A stretch of 64,000 nucleotides of DNA from Paraburkholderia unamae (GTDB lineage: Bacteria; Pseudomonadota; Gammaproteobacteria; Burkholderiales; Burkholderiaceae), in the NCBI RefSeq assembly GCF_003268775.1, contig NZ_QLSU01000029.1, positions 53,469 to 117,468 of the forward strand. The letters run 5' to 3'. The notes below the pieces were generated by a model. That model was given only the letters and a program-made list of their open reading frames with translations. It had not been told where the DNA came from and did no database searches. The translations under genes were made by a program, and so were the position numbers. This document shows positions 27,248 through 35,310 of the stretch, piece by piece. Position 1 is the stretch's first letter, and the number at the start of each line of letters is the position of its first letter.

Positions 27248-28741
27248 TCACTTCAACTGATACACCGGATCCATCAGCAGTGCCTGGAGATAGGAACCGG
27301 CACTGCTGCCGGCCGCAATCGCATCGACCGGTGCGAGCGGCAGCACGGCATGCTGCATCTGCAACTGCGCCGAGAGGCCGGGCTGCGCATCGGCGCTCAG
27401 GCCAAAGCGCGTGAGCCAGCCATCCAGATCGAAACGCATGCCGCCTTGCGGCATCGCTTGCCGCACTGCATTCGGCGTGTCTTGCTGCATGCCCGACGCG
27501 ATCTTCGTCATGGCATGCGGCGCATGCGAGGGGCCCGTCTCGGTCGCGCGAAACAACTGCTCGACAAACTGCTTGCGCGCGAGCAGCGTCGAGCTGTTGA
27601 TCCATGCCGCCCCGCCCGGCCAGCCTTTCACGTTCGGCGGATAGAACAGATTCTCGCCCAACGCGGCCGAGCGGCGCGCGAACGGCAGCGTGTCGCCATA
27701 GGTCACGTCGAAACGCCGCATCGTGCCGACGATGAACTCGACGGGCGAACTCACGAGCACGCCGCGATTGTGCTCGTCCCAGAACGCGGGCGTCGTCAGG
27801 AGCGCGCCGAGCGCCGCCTTGTTGTCGTAGCCGCTCGTGCGAAAGCGCACGGCGACAGTGTCGAGCTGCGCATCGTCGGGCGTAGCGGAGATGAACTCAC
27901 GCCACAGCTTCGCGCTCAGATAACGGGCAGTTTGGGGCTGCGCGAGCAGGATGTCGAGCACCTGATCGCCGTCGAATGTTCCACTGCGCCCGAGCACGGT
28001 CTTCTCACCGTCGTCGTGCAGTTCGGGACGCCAGACGAAACGCCGGGTGTCGGCGTCGAGGCTCCAGCCCGTGTAGGCGCGCGCCGCTTCAGCCACGTCG
28101 CGCTGCGTGTACTGCCCTTCCCCGAGCGTGAACAGCTCCATCACTTCGCGTGCGAAATTCTCGTTGGGCCGGCCCTTGCGATTGCTCGCGCCATCGAGGT
28201 AAAGCAGCATTGCCGGGTCCTTCGCGACGGCATGCAACATCGTCGCGAAGCTGCCAAGCGCGTTACGTCGCAAGAGCGCGTTTTGCGCGGCCATCAACTG
28301 CGGCTCGGACACTTTGTCCTGCCCCGACGTGAAATGGTTGTGCCAGAAGAGCGTCATGCGCTCGGTGAGCGGCGAAGGCGTGACGAGCATCTCGCGCAGC
28401 CACCATGCGCGCAGTTCGTCGTAGCGCGCACCGCGCTGGCGTTGCGCCTCGCGGCGCTCGTCGGGTGTCCATGCGCGTTGCTGGGCGCGGCTCGGCAGCG
28501 CTTCTTCGCTCCAGGCGGGCAGCGGCGTGAGCGCCTCGGTGCGCGCGCTGTCGAGCAGCCGCGCGACGGCTTGCGCGCGCGTCAGGCCCACATAAGGCGA
28601 GACCTCATCGGCGCGTGGCGCGAAGCCCGTGCGAATGAGGAGATGGCGCGCGTCGTCGGCGTCGACGAGCGCGCCGTCGTCATCGTCTGACGATGCCGCG
28701 CGAGACATCGCGCCCGGCCTGAACCGTCTGGAGTCGCTCAT
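27248..28741 (-). CDS. DUF1800 family protein
   Basis: 497-residue protein of the DUF1800 family, which pairs with DUF1501 across many bacteria. Recognisable blocks are the LTERMTLFWHNHF segment near 125-137, PNENFAREVMELFTLGEG near 190, AYTGWSLD and the FYPPNVKGWPGG loop near 365. The N-terminus begins with an acidic SSDDDDGALVDADD run and has no visible signal peptide, unlike many relatives. It could be cytoplasmic, ride out with the Tat-exported DUF1501 partner, or have a missed upstream start (inference). It is the first gene of the pair. Confidence 0.9.
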   Translation of the reverse strand: MSDSRRFRPGAMSRAASSDDDDGALVDADDARHLLIRTGFAPRADEVSPYVGLTRAQAVARLLDSARTEALTPLPAWSEEALPSRAQQRAWTPDERREAQRQRGARYDELRAWWLREMLVTPSPLTERMTLFWHNHFTSGQDKVSEPQLMAAQNALLRRNALGSFATMLHAVAKDPAMLLYLDGASNRKGRPNENFAREVMELFTLGEGQYTQRDVAEAARAYTGWSLDADTRRFVWRPELHDDGEKTVLGRSGTFDGDQVLDILLAQPQTARYLSAKLWREFISATPDDAQLDTVAVRFRTSGYDNKAALGALLTTPAFWDEHNRGVLVSSPVEFIVGTMRRFDVTYGDTLPFARRSAALGENLFYPPNVKGWPGGAAWINSSTLLARKQFVEQLFRATETGPSHAPHAMTKIASGMQQDTPNAVRQAMPQGGMRFDLDGWLTRFGLSADAQPGLSAQLQMQHAVLPLAPVDAIAAGSSAGSYLQALLMDPVYQLK

Positions 28742-28970
28742 GATGAATGGGCGCGCGGCGAGACGGCCGGCGCATGAATCGAATGTACCGGCTTAACGGT
28801 CGGCGAGAAACGGCTGTTGACCGCGCAATTGCTACGAGATTTTTCAGCGCGGCACGATCGCGTGCATAACCCGAATATGCCGCCCCAAGCCGGTAAAATC
28901 ATGAAAGGCACGAGAAAGGCGTGCGGTGCGAGCGAAGAGAAAATGGCGCGCCTGAAACGCCGCGGCAATA

Positions 28971-29306
28971 TCAGCGCTTATACAGTTCGCGCACGGCGTC
29001 TTCGATATGCTGGCGCAAGAGCTTGCGCTCGTCGGGCGTCATATGGCCGTCACGGCGGCGCTGATCGAGATCGGGGGGAACGGCGGGACGCTGATTGAGG
29101 TCTGATGCAGGACGCGGGATCGGGTCGCCGCGTACGCGGCGCATCGGTGACTTGCCACCCGGCGCGCGAGCGGGCGACTGCGTGTTCTCGTACCGGTCTG
29201 CGGAGGGCTGGGCCCGAGCCGGCACCGACTCCAATGCAGCCGCCACGCCACCGGCTAGCGCCAGTGCAAGCATGGTGTGGCGCATTGTCGGCCTGACCCC
29301 TCCCAT
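28971..29306 (-). CDS. Small exported protein of unknown function, upstream of ompR
   Basis: 111 residues from the ATG at 29306, chosen for an AAGGGA Shine-Dalgarno 8 nt upstream. A second ATG seven codons in (29285) is also possible. A hydrophobic leader with cleavage after PARA makes it secreted or periplasmic. The mature part is Arg/Pro/Asp-rich, and its C-terminus HMTPDERKLLRQHIEDAVRELYKR in composition predicts one amphipathic helix. I do not recognise a named domain. It is divergent from ompR with a 238-bp gap, so shared regulation is plausible. Confidence 0.75.
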   Translation of the reverse strand: MGGVRPTMRHTMLALALAGGVAAALESVPARAQPSADRYENTQSPARAPGGKSPMRRVRGDPIPRPASDLNQRPAVPPDLDQRRRDGHMTPDERKLLRQHIEDAVRELYKR

Positions 29307-29415
29307 CGTTTTGTTCCCTTCTTGACGCGGCAAACGGCTACCTCGAATGCATGTACGAACCCGACCTGCGCGGGCCTGGAATTTAAAGTCGAATGAAGTA
29401 TCTACCGAACAGCCG

Positions 29416-29499
29416 CTTTACGTAAAGAAGTCTATCTGTCGGTGCTTGATGCCGTGGCACAGCACGGGTAAATTTTGTAACTGACTGTAACCTGATAAT
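29416..29499 (+). promoter_or_regulatory. ompR upstream region with palindrome and direct repeats
   Basis: A perfect 12-bp palindrome CTTTACGTAAAG lies at 29416-29427. About 60 bp later come two near-repeats, GTAACTGA (29477-29484) and GTAACCTGA (29487-29495), the second overlapping a GATAAT -10-like hexamer (29494-29499). The arrangement could hold regulator sites, including OmpR itself. No clear -35 is present. Confidence 0.4.
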
Positions 29500-29544
29500 T
29501 GGTGCAAACTCGCATCACTATCCAATCGCGCTAAGATGCCAGGC

Positions 29545-30270
29545 ATGGAAACCAAAAACCCGTCCAAAATTCTCGTTGTCGATGATGATCCCCGACTCCG
29601 GGATCTGCTGCGCCGCTACCTCGGCGAACAGGGCTTCAACGTATACGTGGCCGAAAACGCCCCCGCCATGAACAAGCTGTGGGTGCGCGAGCGTTTCGAC
29701 CTGCTGGTGCTCGACCTCATGCTGCCCGGCGAAGACGGCCTGTCGATCTGCCGCCGCCTGCGCGGCAGCAACGACCGCACGCCTATCATCATGCTCACCG
29801 CCAAGGGTGAGGACGTGGATCGCATCGTCGGCCTCGAAATGGGCGCCGACGACTATCTGCCCAAGCCCTTCAACCCGCGCGAGCTGGTCGCGCGCATTCA
29901 CGCCGTGCTGCGCCGCCAGGCGCCGTCCGAGCTGCCGGGCGCGCCCTCGGAAACCACCGAGGTGTTCGAGTTCGGCGAATTCGCGCTGAATCTCGCCACG
30001 CGCACGCTCACCAAGGCCGGGCAGGAAATTCCGCTCACCACGGGCGAGTTTTCGGTGCTCAAGGTGTTCGCGCGTCATCCGCGCCAGCCGCTGTCGCGCG
30101 AAAAGCTCATGGAGCTCGCACGCGGCCGGGAATACGAAGTGTTCGACCGGAGCCTCGACGTGCAGATCTCGCGCCTGCGCAAGCTCATCGAACCCGATCC
30201 GGGCAGCCCGCGTTTCATTCAAACGGTGTGGGGACTCGGCTACGTGTTCATTCCCGACGGCGCCGCCTGA
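29545..30270 (+). CDS. ompR: Two-component response regulator OmpR
   Basis: Winged-helix response regulator for osmotic and envelope control. Receiver domain (about 1-120): acidic pocket VVDDD, phospho-acceptor Asp in LLVLDLMLPGEDG, Thr in IIMLTAKGE and Lys in YLPKPFNPRE. The OmpR-type effector domain (about 140-235) has the LTTGEFSVLKVF and recognition-helix RSLDVQISRLRKLIE blocks. I chose METKNPSKI at 29545; an in-frame ATG three codons earlier exists. envZ starts 53 nt after its stop. Confidence 0.96.
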   Translation: METKNPSKILVVDDDPRLRDLLRRYLGEQGFNVYVAENAPAMNKLWVRERFDLLVLDLMLPGEDGLSICRRLRGSNDRTPIIMLTAKGEDVDRIVGLEMGADDYLPKPFNPRELVARIHAVLRRQAPSELPGAPSETTEVFEFGEFALNLATRTLTKAGQEIPLTTGEFSVLKVFARHPRQPLSREKLMELARGREYEVFDRSLDVQISRLRKLIEPDPGSPRFIQTVWGLGYVFIPDGAA

Positions 30271-30323
30271 TCCTGGATGGTGTCTCGTTGTCTGCACTGC
30301 CTCTGTTGAAACGGGAAGGGTCC

Positions 30324-31673
30324 ATGCGGATTGACCGGCGTTTGCTCACGCTCGCGTTCGGCGATCTGTTCTGGCGCACCTTCCTGCTGATCGCCCTGCT
30401 CATCGCCGTCAGCCTTGCCGCGTGGTTCCAGAGCTTTCGCGTGATCGAGCGCGAGCCGCGCGCGCAACGCGTGGCGCTCCAGCTCGTCGCGGTCGTGAAG
30501 CTCACGCGCACGGCGCTCCTCTACTCCGATCCCGATCTGCGCCGCGCGCTGTTGCAGGATCTCGAGAGCAACGAGGGCGTGCGCGTCTACCCGCGCGAAA
30601 CCACGGACAAATACAAGCTCCAGCCCGACGAGTCACTCAATCGCCTGATCGAGCATGACATTCGCGGGCGCCTTGGCGACGACACCATCATCGCGCAGTC
30701 CGTGAACAACATTCCGGGCGTGTGGATCAGCTTCAAGATCGACGACGACGATTACTGGGTCGCGCTCGACCGGGATCAGCTCGACAACGTCACGGGCTTG
30801 CAGTGGGTGGGATGGGGTGTCTCCGCGCTCGCGCTCTCGCTGTTCGGCGCGGCTTTCATCACGAGTCTCGTGAACCGGCCGTTCGCGCGGCTGGCCATGT
30901 CGGCGCGCATGCTGGGCTCGGGGCAGCCGCCTGCGCCCTTGCCCGAAAGCGGCATGGGCGTCGCGGCCGAAACCAATCGCTCGTTCAACCAAATGGTGCG
31001 CGACCTGGAGCAACTGGAGGCCGACCGGGCGCTGATGCTCGCGGGCATCTCGCACGACCTGCGCACGCCGCTCGCGCGCCTGCGGCTTGAAACGGAGATG
31101 AGCCCGTCCGACCAGGCAACCAAGGACGCGATGATCGACGACATCGAGCAGATGGACATGATCATCGGCCGCTTCCTCGATTATGCGCGGCCCGCGCAGC
31201 GCATGCCCGAGCGCGTCGATCTTTCGGTCATTGCCGGCGAGATGGCTGCGCGCATGGCGAGCGAGGACGGCGTGCGTCTCATCACGCGGCTCGCGCCTTC
31301 GGCCATGATCGAAGCCGACGACACCGACATGCGCCGCGTGGTGGGCAACCTGATCGAGAACGCCCGCAAGTACGGCGCGAGCGAAACCGACGGCATTCCG
31401 CACATCATGCTCGAAACGCGTGTCTCGCATTCGCGCGTCGAGCTCTCGGTGGTCGACGAAGGCCCCGGCATTCCCGAGGATCAGCTCCCGCTCGTCACGC
31501 GGCCGTTCTACCGCGTGGACACGGCCCGCACCCAGGCCAACGGCACGGGACTCGGCATGGCCATCGTGCAGCGGCTCGTGGGCCGTTATCGCGGCGCGCT
31601 GCGGCTGCGCAACCGGCTGCCGGGCCCGGGCCTCGAAGTGACGATCGAGTTCCCGCTCGCCAAGGGCGCCTGA
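30324..31673 (+). CDS. envZ: Osmosensor histidine kinase EnvZ
   Basis: 449-residue membrane kinase partnering OmpR. The first transmembrane helix is at about 17-36 (TFLLIALLIAVSLAAWF), followed by a periplasmic loop of about 120 residues. The second helix lies at about 160-180, then HAMP. The DHp H-box is AGISHDLRTPLARLRLE, and the ATPase has NLIENARKYG (N box), DEGPGIP (G1) and GTGLGMAIV (G2). A strong GGGAAGGG precedes the ATG at 30324. It forms an operon with ompR and no terminator lies between them. Confidence 0.96.
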   Translation: MRIDRRLLTLAFGDLFWRTFLLIALLIAVSLAAWFQSFRVIEREPRAQRVALQLVAVVKLTRTALLYSDPDLRRALLQDLESNEGVRVYPRETTDKYKLQPDESLNRLIEHDIRGRLGDDTIIAQSVNNIPGVWISFKIDDDDYWVALDRDQLDNVTGLQWVGWGVSALALSLFGAAFITSLVNRPFARLAMSARMLGSGQPPAPLPESGMGVAAETNRSFNQMVRDLEQLEADRALMLAGISHDLRTPLARLRLETEMSPSDQATKDAMIDDIEQMDMIIGRFLDYARPAQRMPERVDLSVIAGEMAARMASEDGVRLITRLAPSAMIEADDTDMRRVVGNLIENARKYGASETDGIPHIMLETRVSHSRVELSVVDEGPGIPEDQLPLVTRPFYRVDTARTQANGTGLGMAIVQRLVGRYRGALRLRNRLPGPGLEVTIEFPLAKGA

Positions 31674-31831
31674 TCGCCCCCGTCCCGTCTCTTCGTAACC
31701 CGTAGCCCGCGACGGCGCACGCTCACAGCACGCGCCGCCCGCTCCTGCGACAATCGGATCAAGGGCACGCTTTCCCGCGTGCGGAGCCAAAGCGGGCCGC
31801 CTGGCCCGCCTCTCGTCTGAGGATCCCCGCC

Positions 31832-32380
31832 ATGAAAACCGTCGGCGACAAACTCGAAGCCTTCACAGTGACCGCCGCGAAGCCCGGCTTCAACCATCCC
31901 GAGGAAAACGGCGAGTCCGCGTTCATCGAAATCACGGAGCAGACCTTCTCGAACAAGTGGAAGGTCATCTACTTTTATCCGAAGGATTTCACGCTCGTCT
32001 GCCCCACCGAGATCGTCGCGTTTGCGCGGCTCATCAAGGAGTTCGACGACCGCGAAGCGGTCGTGATGGGCGGCAGCTGCGACAACGAATACGTGAAGCT
32101 CGCGTGGCGGCGCGAAGACCAGGACCTGAATCGCCTCAATCACTATTCGTTCGGCGACGTGAAGGGCGAACTGATCGATCAGCTGGGCATCCGCGACAAG
32201 GAAGCGGGCGTGGCGCTGCGCGCGACCTTCATCATCGATCCCGACAACACGATCCAGCACGTAACGGTGAACAACCTGAACGTGGGCCGCAGCGCAGAAG
32301 AAGTCCTGCGCGTGCTCGACGGCCTTCAGACCGGCGAGTTGTGCCCCGGCGGGCGCGAGATCGGCGGCGAGACGCTTTAG
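31832..32380 (+). CDS. AhpC-type 2-Cys peroxiredoxin
   Basis: Reduces hydrogen peroxide and organic hydroperoxides. 182 residues. Peroxidatic Cys57 is in DFTLVCPTEIVAF and resolving Cys171 in GELCPGGRE, with the conserved Arg in the LRATFIIDPDN region. This is a typical 2-Cys AhpC with a shortened C-terminus. No ahpF or ahpD is adjacent, so the reductant must come from elsewhere. It follows envZ by 158 bp with its own GAGGATC ribosome site and is probably a separate unit. No OxyR box is evident by eye. Confidence 0.93.
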   Translation: MKTVGDKLEAFTVTAAKPGFNHPEENGESAFIEITEQTFSNKWKVIYFYPKDFTLVCPTEIVAFARLIKEFDDREAVVMGGSCDNEYVKLAWRREDQDLNRLNHYSFGDVKGELIDQLGIRDKEAGVALRATFIIDPDNTIQHVTVNNLNVGRSAEEVLRVLDGLQTGELCPGGREIGGETL

Positions 32381-32432
32381 CGCAGCGCGACACGTCAACG
32401 CAGCGCGGCCTGGCGCCGCACCACCCTGCGCG

Positions 32433-33566
32433 TCACGTCTGGCTTGCCGCGGCGCGCGCGGGCAAACGGTTGCGTATCGCCGTTTCGAGCGGCCGCTTCC
32501 ATTCGAGCACGCGCTTTTCCAGCACCTGCCACGACAGATGCGCGAGCAGCACGGCCAGCGCGAACTGCAACACGAGCGCGAGCGCCGTCTGCACCGTCTC
32601 CGGCACATGCAGCCGCGCATAGAATTCCGGCGCCACGCCCAGGCGCGAAGGCACCAGGTTGTGGAACAGATAGAAGCCGTAACTGATCGTGCCGAGATAC
32701 GCGAGCGGACGCAGTTCGAGTGCGGCGACGAGCGTGCTGTCCTGGCGGCACACGAGCCACAGGAACAGCGCACCCAGAGAGAGCGCGAGCCCGATATCGA
32801 AGAGGCCCGGCAGCGCCGTGCCCGGCAGCGCTTGCCCACAATCCGCGCGCGCGAGCGCGAACCCCATGACGGCCGCGAGCGCGGCAAAGAACCACACGCC
32901 GCTCGCGGCCCCGGCGCGCAGCGACACGCGCGCGCCGCCAATCGACAACGCGCCGCCCAGCGCGAGCATGGCGAAATTCCACGGCGAGAACGCGTAGACA
33001 AGCGGCTCGATCGCACCTTCCTCGTACAGCGCGAGGTGGGCGAACGCGGCAGCGGCGATGACCACGGCACATAGCGCGAGATGCCGCGAAGCGCGCACGA
33101 ACAGCAGTGCGAACGGCGCGACCAAATAGAACTGCTGCTCCACCGCGAGGCTCCAGAAATGCGACACCGTGCCGGGCCAGCCATCGTGCACCACGCCAAT
33201 CCAGTAATTGGAGAGGAATGCGAAATGCCAGGCGAGACCCAGATCGACATCGCGCTGATAGAAGCATGCATGCGCGATGGTCAGCGCAATCAGCAGCAGG
33301 TAATACACGGGAAAAATGCGCAGCGCGCGCTTCATGAAGAAGACGTACAGCAGCGCGGCGGTGCGCGCGCCGTGCTGCTCGATGCGCAGCCGGTTGCGAT
33401 GCAGCTCGCCGATGATGAGATAGCCGCTGATCAGGAAGAACAGCCAGACACCGATCTTGCCCGCGTCGATCGCATCGACGTGCGCCTTGTGCGAGAGGAA
33501 TACGAGCACCACCGCGAGCGCTCGCAGGCCGTCGAGGCCTTTCACGCGTCTTTCAACTCCCGCCAT
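32433..33566 (-). CDS. Acyltransferase 3 family membrane protein
   Basis: 377-residue integral membrane O-acyltransferase (OafA/YrhL-like) that would acylate a surface sugar or lipid. The N-terminus has the family motif GLDGLRALAVVLVFLSH with the catalytic His. RALRIFPVYYLLL and the SHFWSLAVEQQFYLVAPF block follow. About ten hydrophobic helices follow one another, and no soluble SGNH domain is attached. The start at 33566 has GGGGAGGG just upstream; a GTG four codons earlier is that very Shine-Dalgarno region. Its substrate cannot be told from context. It is convergent with the peroxiredoxin. Confidence 0.9.
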   Translation of the reverse strand: MAGVERRVKGLDGLRALAVVLVFLSHKAHVDAIDAGKIGVWLFFLISGYLIIGELHRNRLRIEQHGARTAALLYVFFMKRALRIFPVYYLLLIALTIAHACFYQRDVDLGLAWHFAFLSNYWIGVVHDGWPGTVSHFWSLAVEQQFYLVAPFALLFVRASRHLALCAVVIAAAAFAHLALYEEGAIEPLVYAFSPWNFAMLALGGALSIGGARVSLRAGAASGVWFFAALAAVMGFALARADCGQALPGTALPGLFDIGLALSLGALFLWLVCRQDSTLVAALELRPLAYLGTISYGFYLFHNLVPSRLGVAPEFYARLHVPETVQTALALVLQFALAVLLAHLSWQVLEKRVLEWKRPLETAIRNRLPARAAASQT

Positions 33567-33628
33567 TGCCCTCCCCACTTCCGGTTACCGGTTCAGTATG
33601 GGATGAAATAAACGGAAATTAATCGGCA

Positions 33629-33669
33629 AGAAAAGCGACGGCGATGATTGCAGTTGCAACCATCGCCGT
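33629..33669 (-). terminator. Terminator of the ispD-ispF unit
   Basis: Stem ACGGCGATG (33638-33646) and CATCGCCGT (33661-33669). The 14-nt loop itself can pair TTGCA with TGCAA, making one long hairpin. On the minus strand CGCTTTTCTT follows. It lies 69 nt after the ispF stop. Confidence 0.75.
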
Positions 33670-33737
33670 AAGGTGGGGAGCAGGCACGCGCCCTGCTCAG
33701 CCGCGCGAACCCCCGCCAACCAGGGCTCGCAAGCGCG

Positions 33738-34217
33738 TCACGCGCGCAACAGGAGCACGGCGGCCTGGGCCTCGATCCCTTCGCTGCGGCCGAGATAGCC
33801 GAGCTTTTCGTTCGTCTTCGCTTTCACGTTGACGCGATCGAGCGGCAGGTTCAGGTCGTCGGCAATCGTCTTGCGCATCGCCTCGATATGGGGCGCGAGC
33901 TTGGGCGCCTGTGCGATCACCGTGGTGTCGACGTTCATGAGCGTGAAGCCCGCTTCCTGCACGCGGCGCAGGCATTCGCGCAGCAGCACGCGGCTGTCGG
34001 CGCCGTAGAACTGCTTGTCGGTGTCGGGGAAATGGCGGCCGATGTCGCCAAGCGCGGCGGCGCCGAACAACGCGTCGGTGATGGCGTGCAGCAGCACGTC
34101 GGCGTCCGAGTGGCCGAGCAGGCCCCGGTCGTACGGCACCGTCACGCCGCCGATCACGAGCGGGCGGCCGGGCACCAGCGCGTGCACGTCGTAGCCTTGT
34201 CCGATTCTGATGTCCAT
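33738..34217 (-). CDS. ispF: 2-C-methyl-D-erythritol 2,4-cyclodiphosphate synthase
   Basis: Fifth enzyme of the MEP isoprenoid pathway; forms the cyclic diphosphate. 159 residues, a normal trimeric IspF. The zinc ligands are Asp8 and His10 in GQGYDVHAL and the later His of GHSDADVLLHAI. DIGRHFPDTD and the C-terminal KAKTNEKLGYLGRSEGIEAQAAVLL are diagnostic. It lies 44 bp downstream of ispD and is surely co-transcribed. Confidence 0.97.
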   Translation of the reverse strand: MDIRIGQGYDVHALVPGRPLVIGGVTVPYDRGLLGHSDADVLLHAITDALFGAAALGDIGRHFPDTDKQFYGADSRVLLRECLRRVQEAGFTLMNVDTTVIAQAPKLAPHIEAMRKTIADDLNLPLDRVNVKAKTNEKLGYLGRSEGIEAQAAVLLLRA

Positions 34218-34261
34218 GGGTGGGGGTTCCGGGAGATGGGTGATGGGATTGCGCAGCGGGC

Positions 34262-34981
34262 TTATTCGGCGGGCTGCCTGAGAATGGCTTCGGCGAGCGC
34301 AAAGTCTTCGGGGTACGTCACCTTGAAGTTGCGCAGGCTCCCCTGCACGAGGCGCGGCTTGTGGCCCAGCCACTCGATCGCGCTCGCTTCGTCGGTGAGA
34401 TCGTGGCCGTCCTGCTGCGCGCGCTCGATCGCGGTACGCAGCATGCCGATGCGGAACATCTGCGGGGTCTGGGCCTGCCAGAGGCCGTCGCGGGCCTCGG
34501 TGCGCGCGATGCGCGTGCCCGGCGCCGCGTCGTCCCGCGGCGCGACGCGCTTGAGCGTGTCGGCCACCGGCAGCGCCATGATGCCGCCCACGGGGTCGTC
34601 CTTGAGCGCCTCGACGAGCGTGCGGATCAGCGCGGGCGTGATACCGGGGCGCGCCGCGTCGTGCACGAGCACCCAGTCGTCGTCGCGCGCGCCGAATTCG
34701 GCAAGCGCGGCGAGACCGTTGTAGACCGAAGCCTGGCGCGAGGCGCCGCCGCAGCGCCGCACGGCGAAGCGCAGGCCGCCGAAGCGGCGGGCGTCGAAGT
34801 GGTTATCGTCGGGGGAAATCACCACGAGCGTCTGCGCGAATTCGTTGCAGGCGTCGAAAGCAGCGAGCGTATAGTGCAGGAGGTCGCGTCCGGCAACGAT
34901 TCGATATTGTTTCGGCATGGCCGACCCAGAACGGCTGCCGGTGCCGGCGCACGGAATCAGGGCAAAAAGGCGTGAAGTCAC
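34262..34981 (-). CDS. ispD: 2-C-methyl-D-erythritol 4-phosphate cytidylyltransferase
   Basis: Third enzyme of the MEP pathway; couples CTP to MEP. The nucleotide-binding loop is IPCAGTGSRSGSAMPKQY near the N-terminus. VLVHDAARPG, the LPVADTLKR segment and TPQMFRIGMLRTAIE follow, then TDEASAIEWLG. I chose the GTG at 34981 (239 residues, VTSRLFALIP), which matches the usual IspD N-terminus. A TTG at 35005 would add eight residues. The pair ispD-ispF covers two of the pathway steps. Confidence 0.95.
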   Translation of the reverse strand: MTSRLFALIPCAGTGSRSGSAMPKQYRIVAGRDLLHYTLAAFDACNEFAQTLVVISPDDNHFDARRFGGLRFAVRRCGGASRQASVYNGLAALAEFGARDDDWVLVHDAARPGITPALIRTLVEALKDDPVGGIMALPVADTLKRVAPRDDAAPGTRIARTEARDGLWQAQTPQMFRIGMLRTAIERAQQDGHDLTDEASAIEWLGHKPRLVQGSLRNFKVTYPEDFALAEAILRQPAE

Positions 34982-35310
34982 GGTGTCGCGAGCCGCATGA
35001 GTCAAAGTAAAGGACGGATTTTATAATAGGTCCCTTAGCCGCACGCCGGACGCCCGCAAAGACGCCCGCGCCATGCGCCGGATTCGCGTGAATTCGAGCC
35101 GTGGCGCACGCCTGACCGGTCACCCGAATGGCGCCTGCCGCCCCGCCCCGCGGGCCGCGGGCGCCTTTCGAATGACCGCCGGAGCCCGGCCGGTGCAGCT
35201 TTGCGCATGGCTTTGCACTTGAAGGCCCGAGCCCGGCCCCCAAATTCTGGCATTGCACTTCGCCCGAGTTGGCCACCATACCGACACAAGCGTCGGCCAC
35301 CCTGTTGCCT
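34982..35310. other. Divergent ispD / mfd intergenic region
   Basis: 329 bp. An A/T island at 35019-35028 holds TATAAT on the plus strand (35022-35027) and TATTAT on the minus strand, so it may serve as the -10 for either gene. A GAGTCA lies 17 bp before the plus-strand hexamer. A small hairpin CCGAC/GTCGG (35281-35296) sits just before the mfd ATG. Nothing else is evident. Confidence 0.4.
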
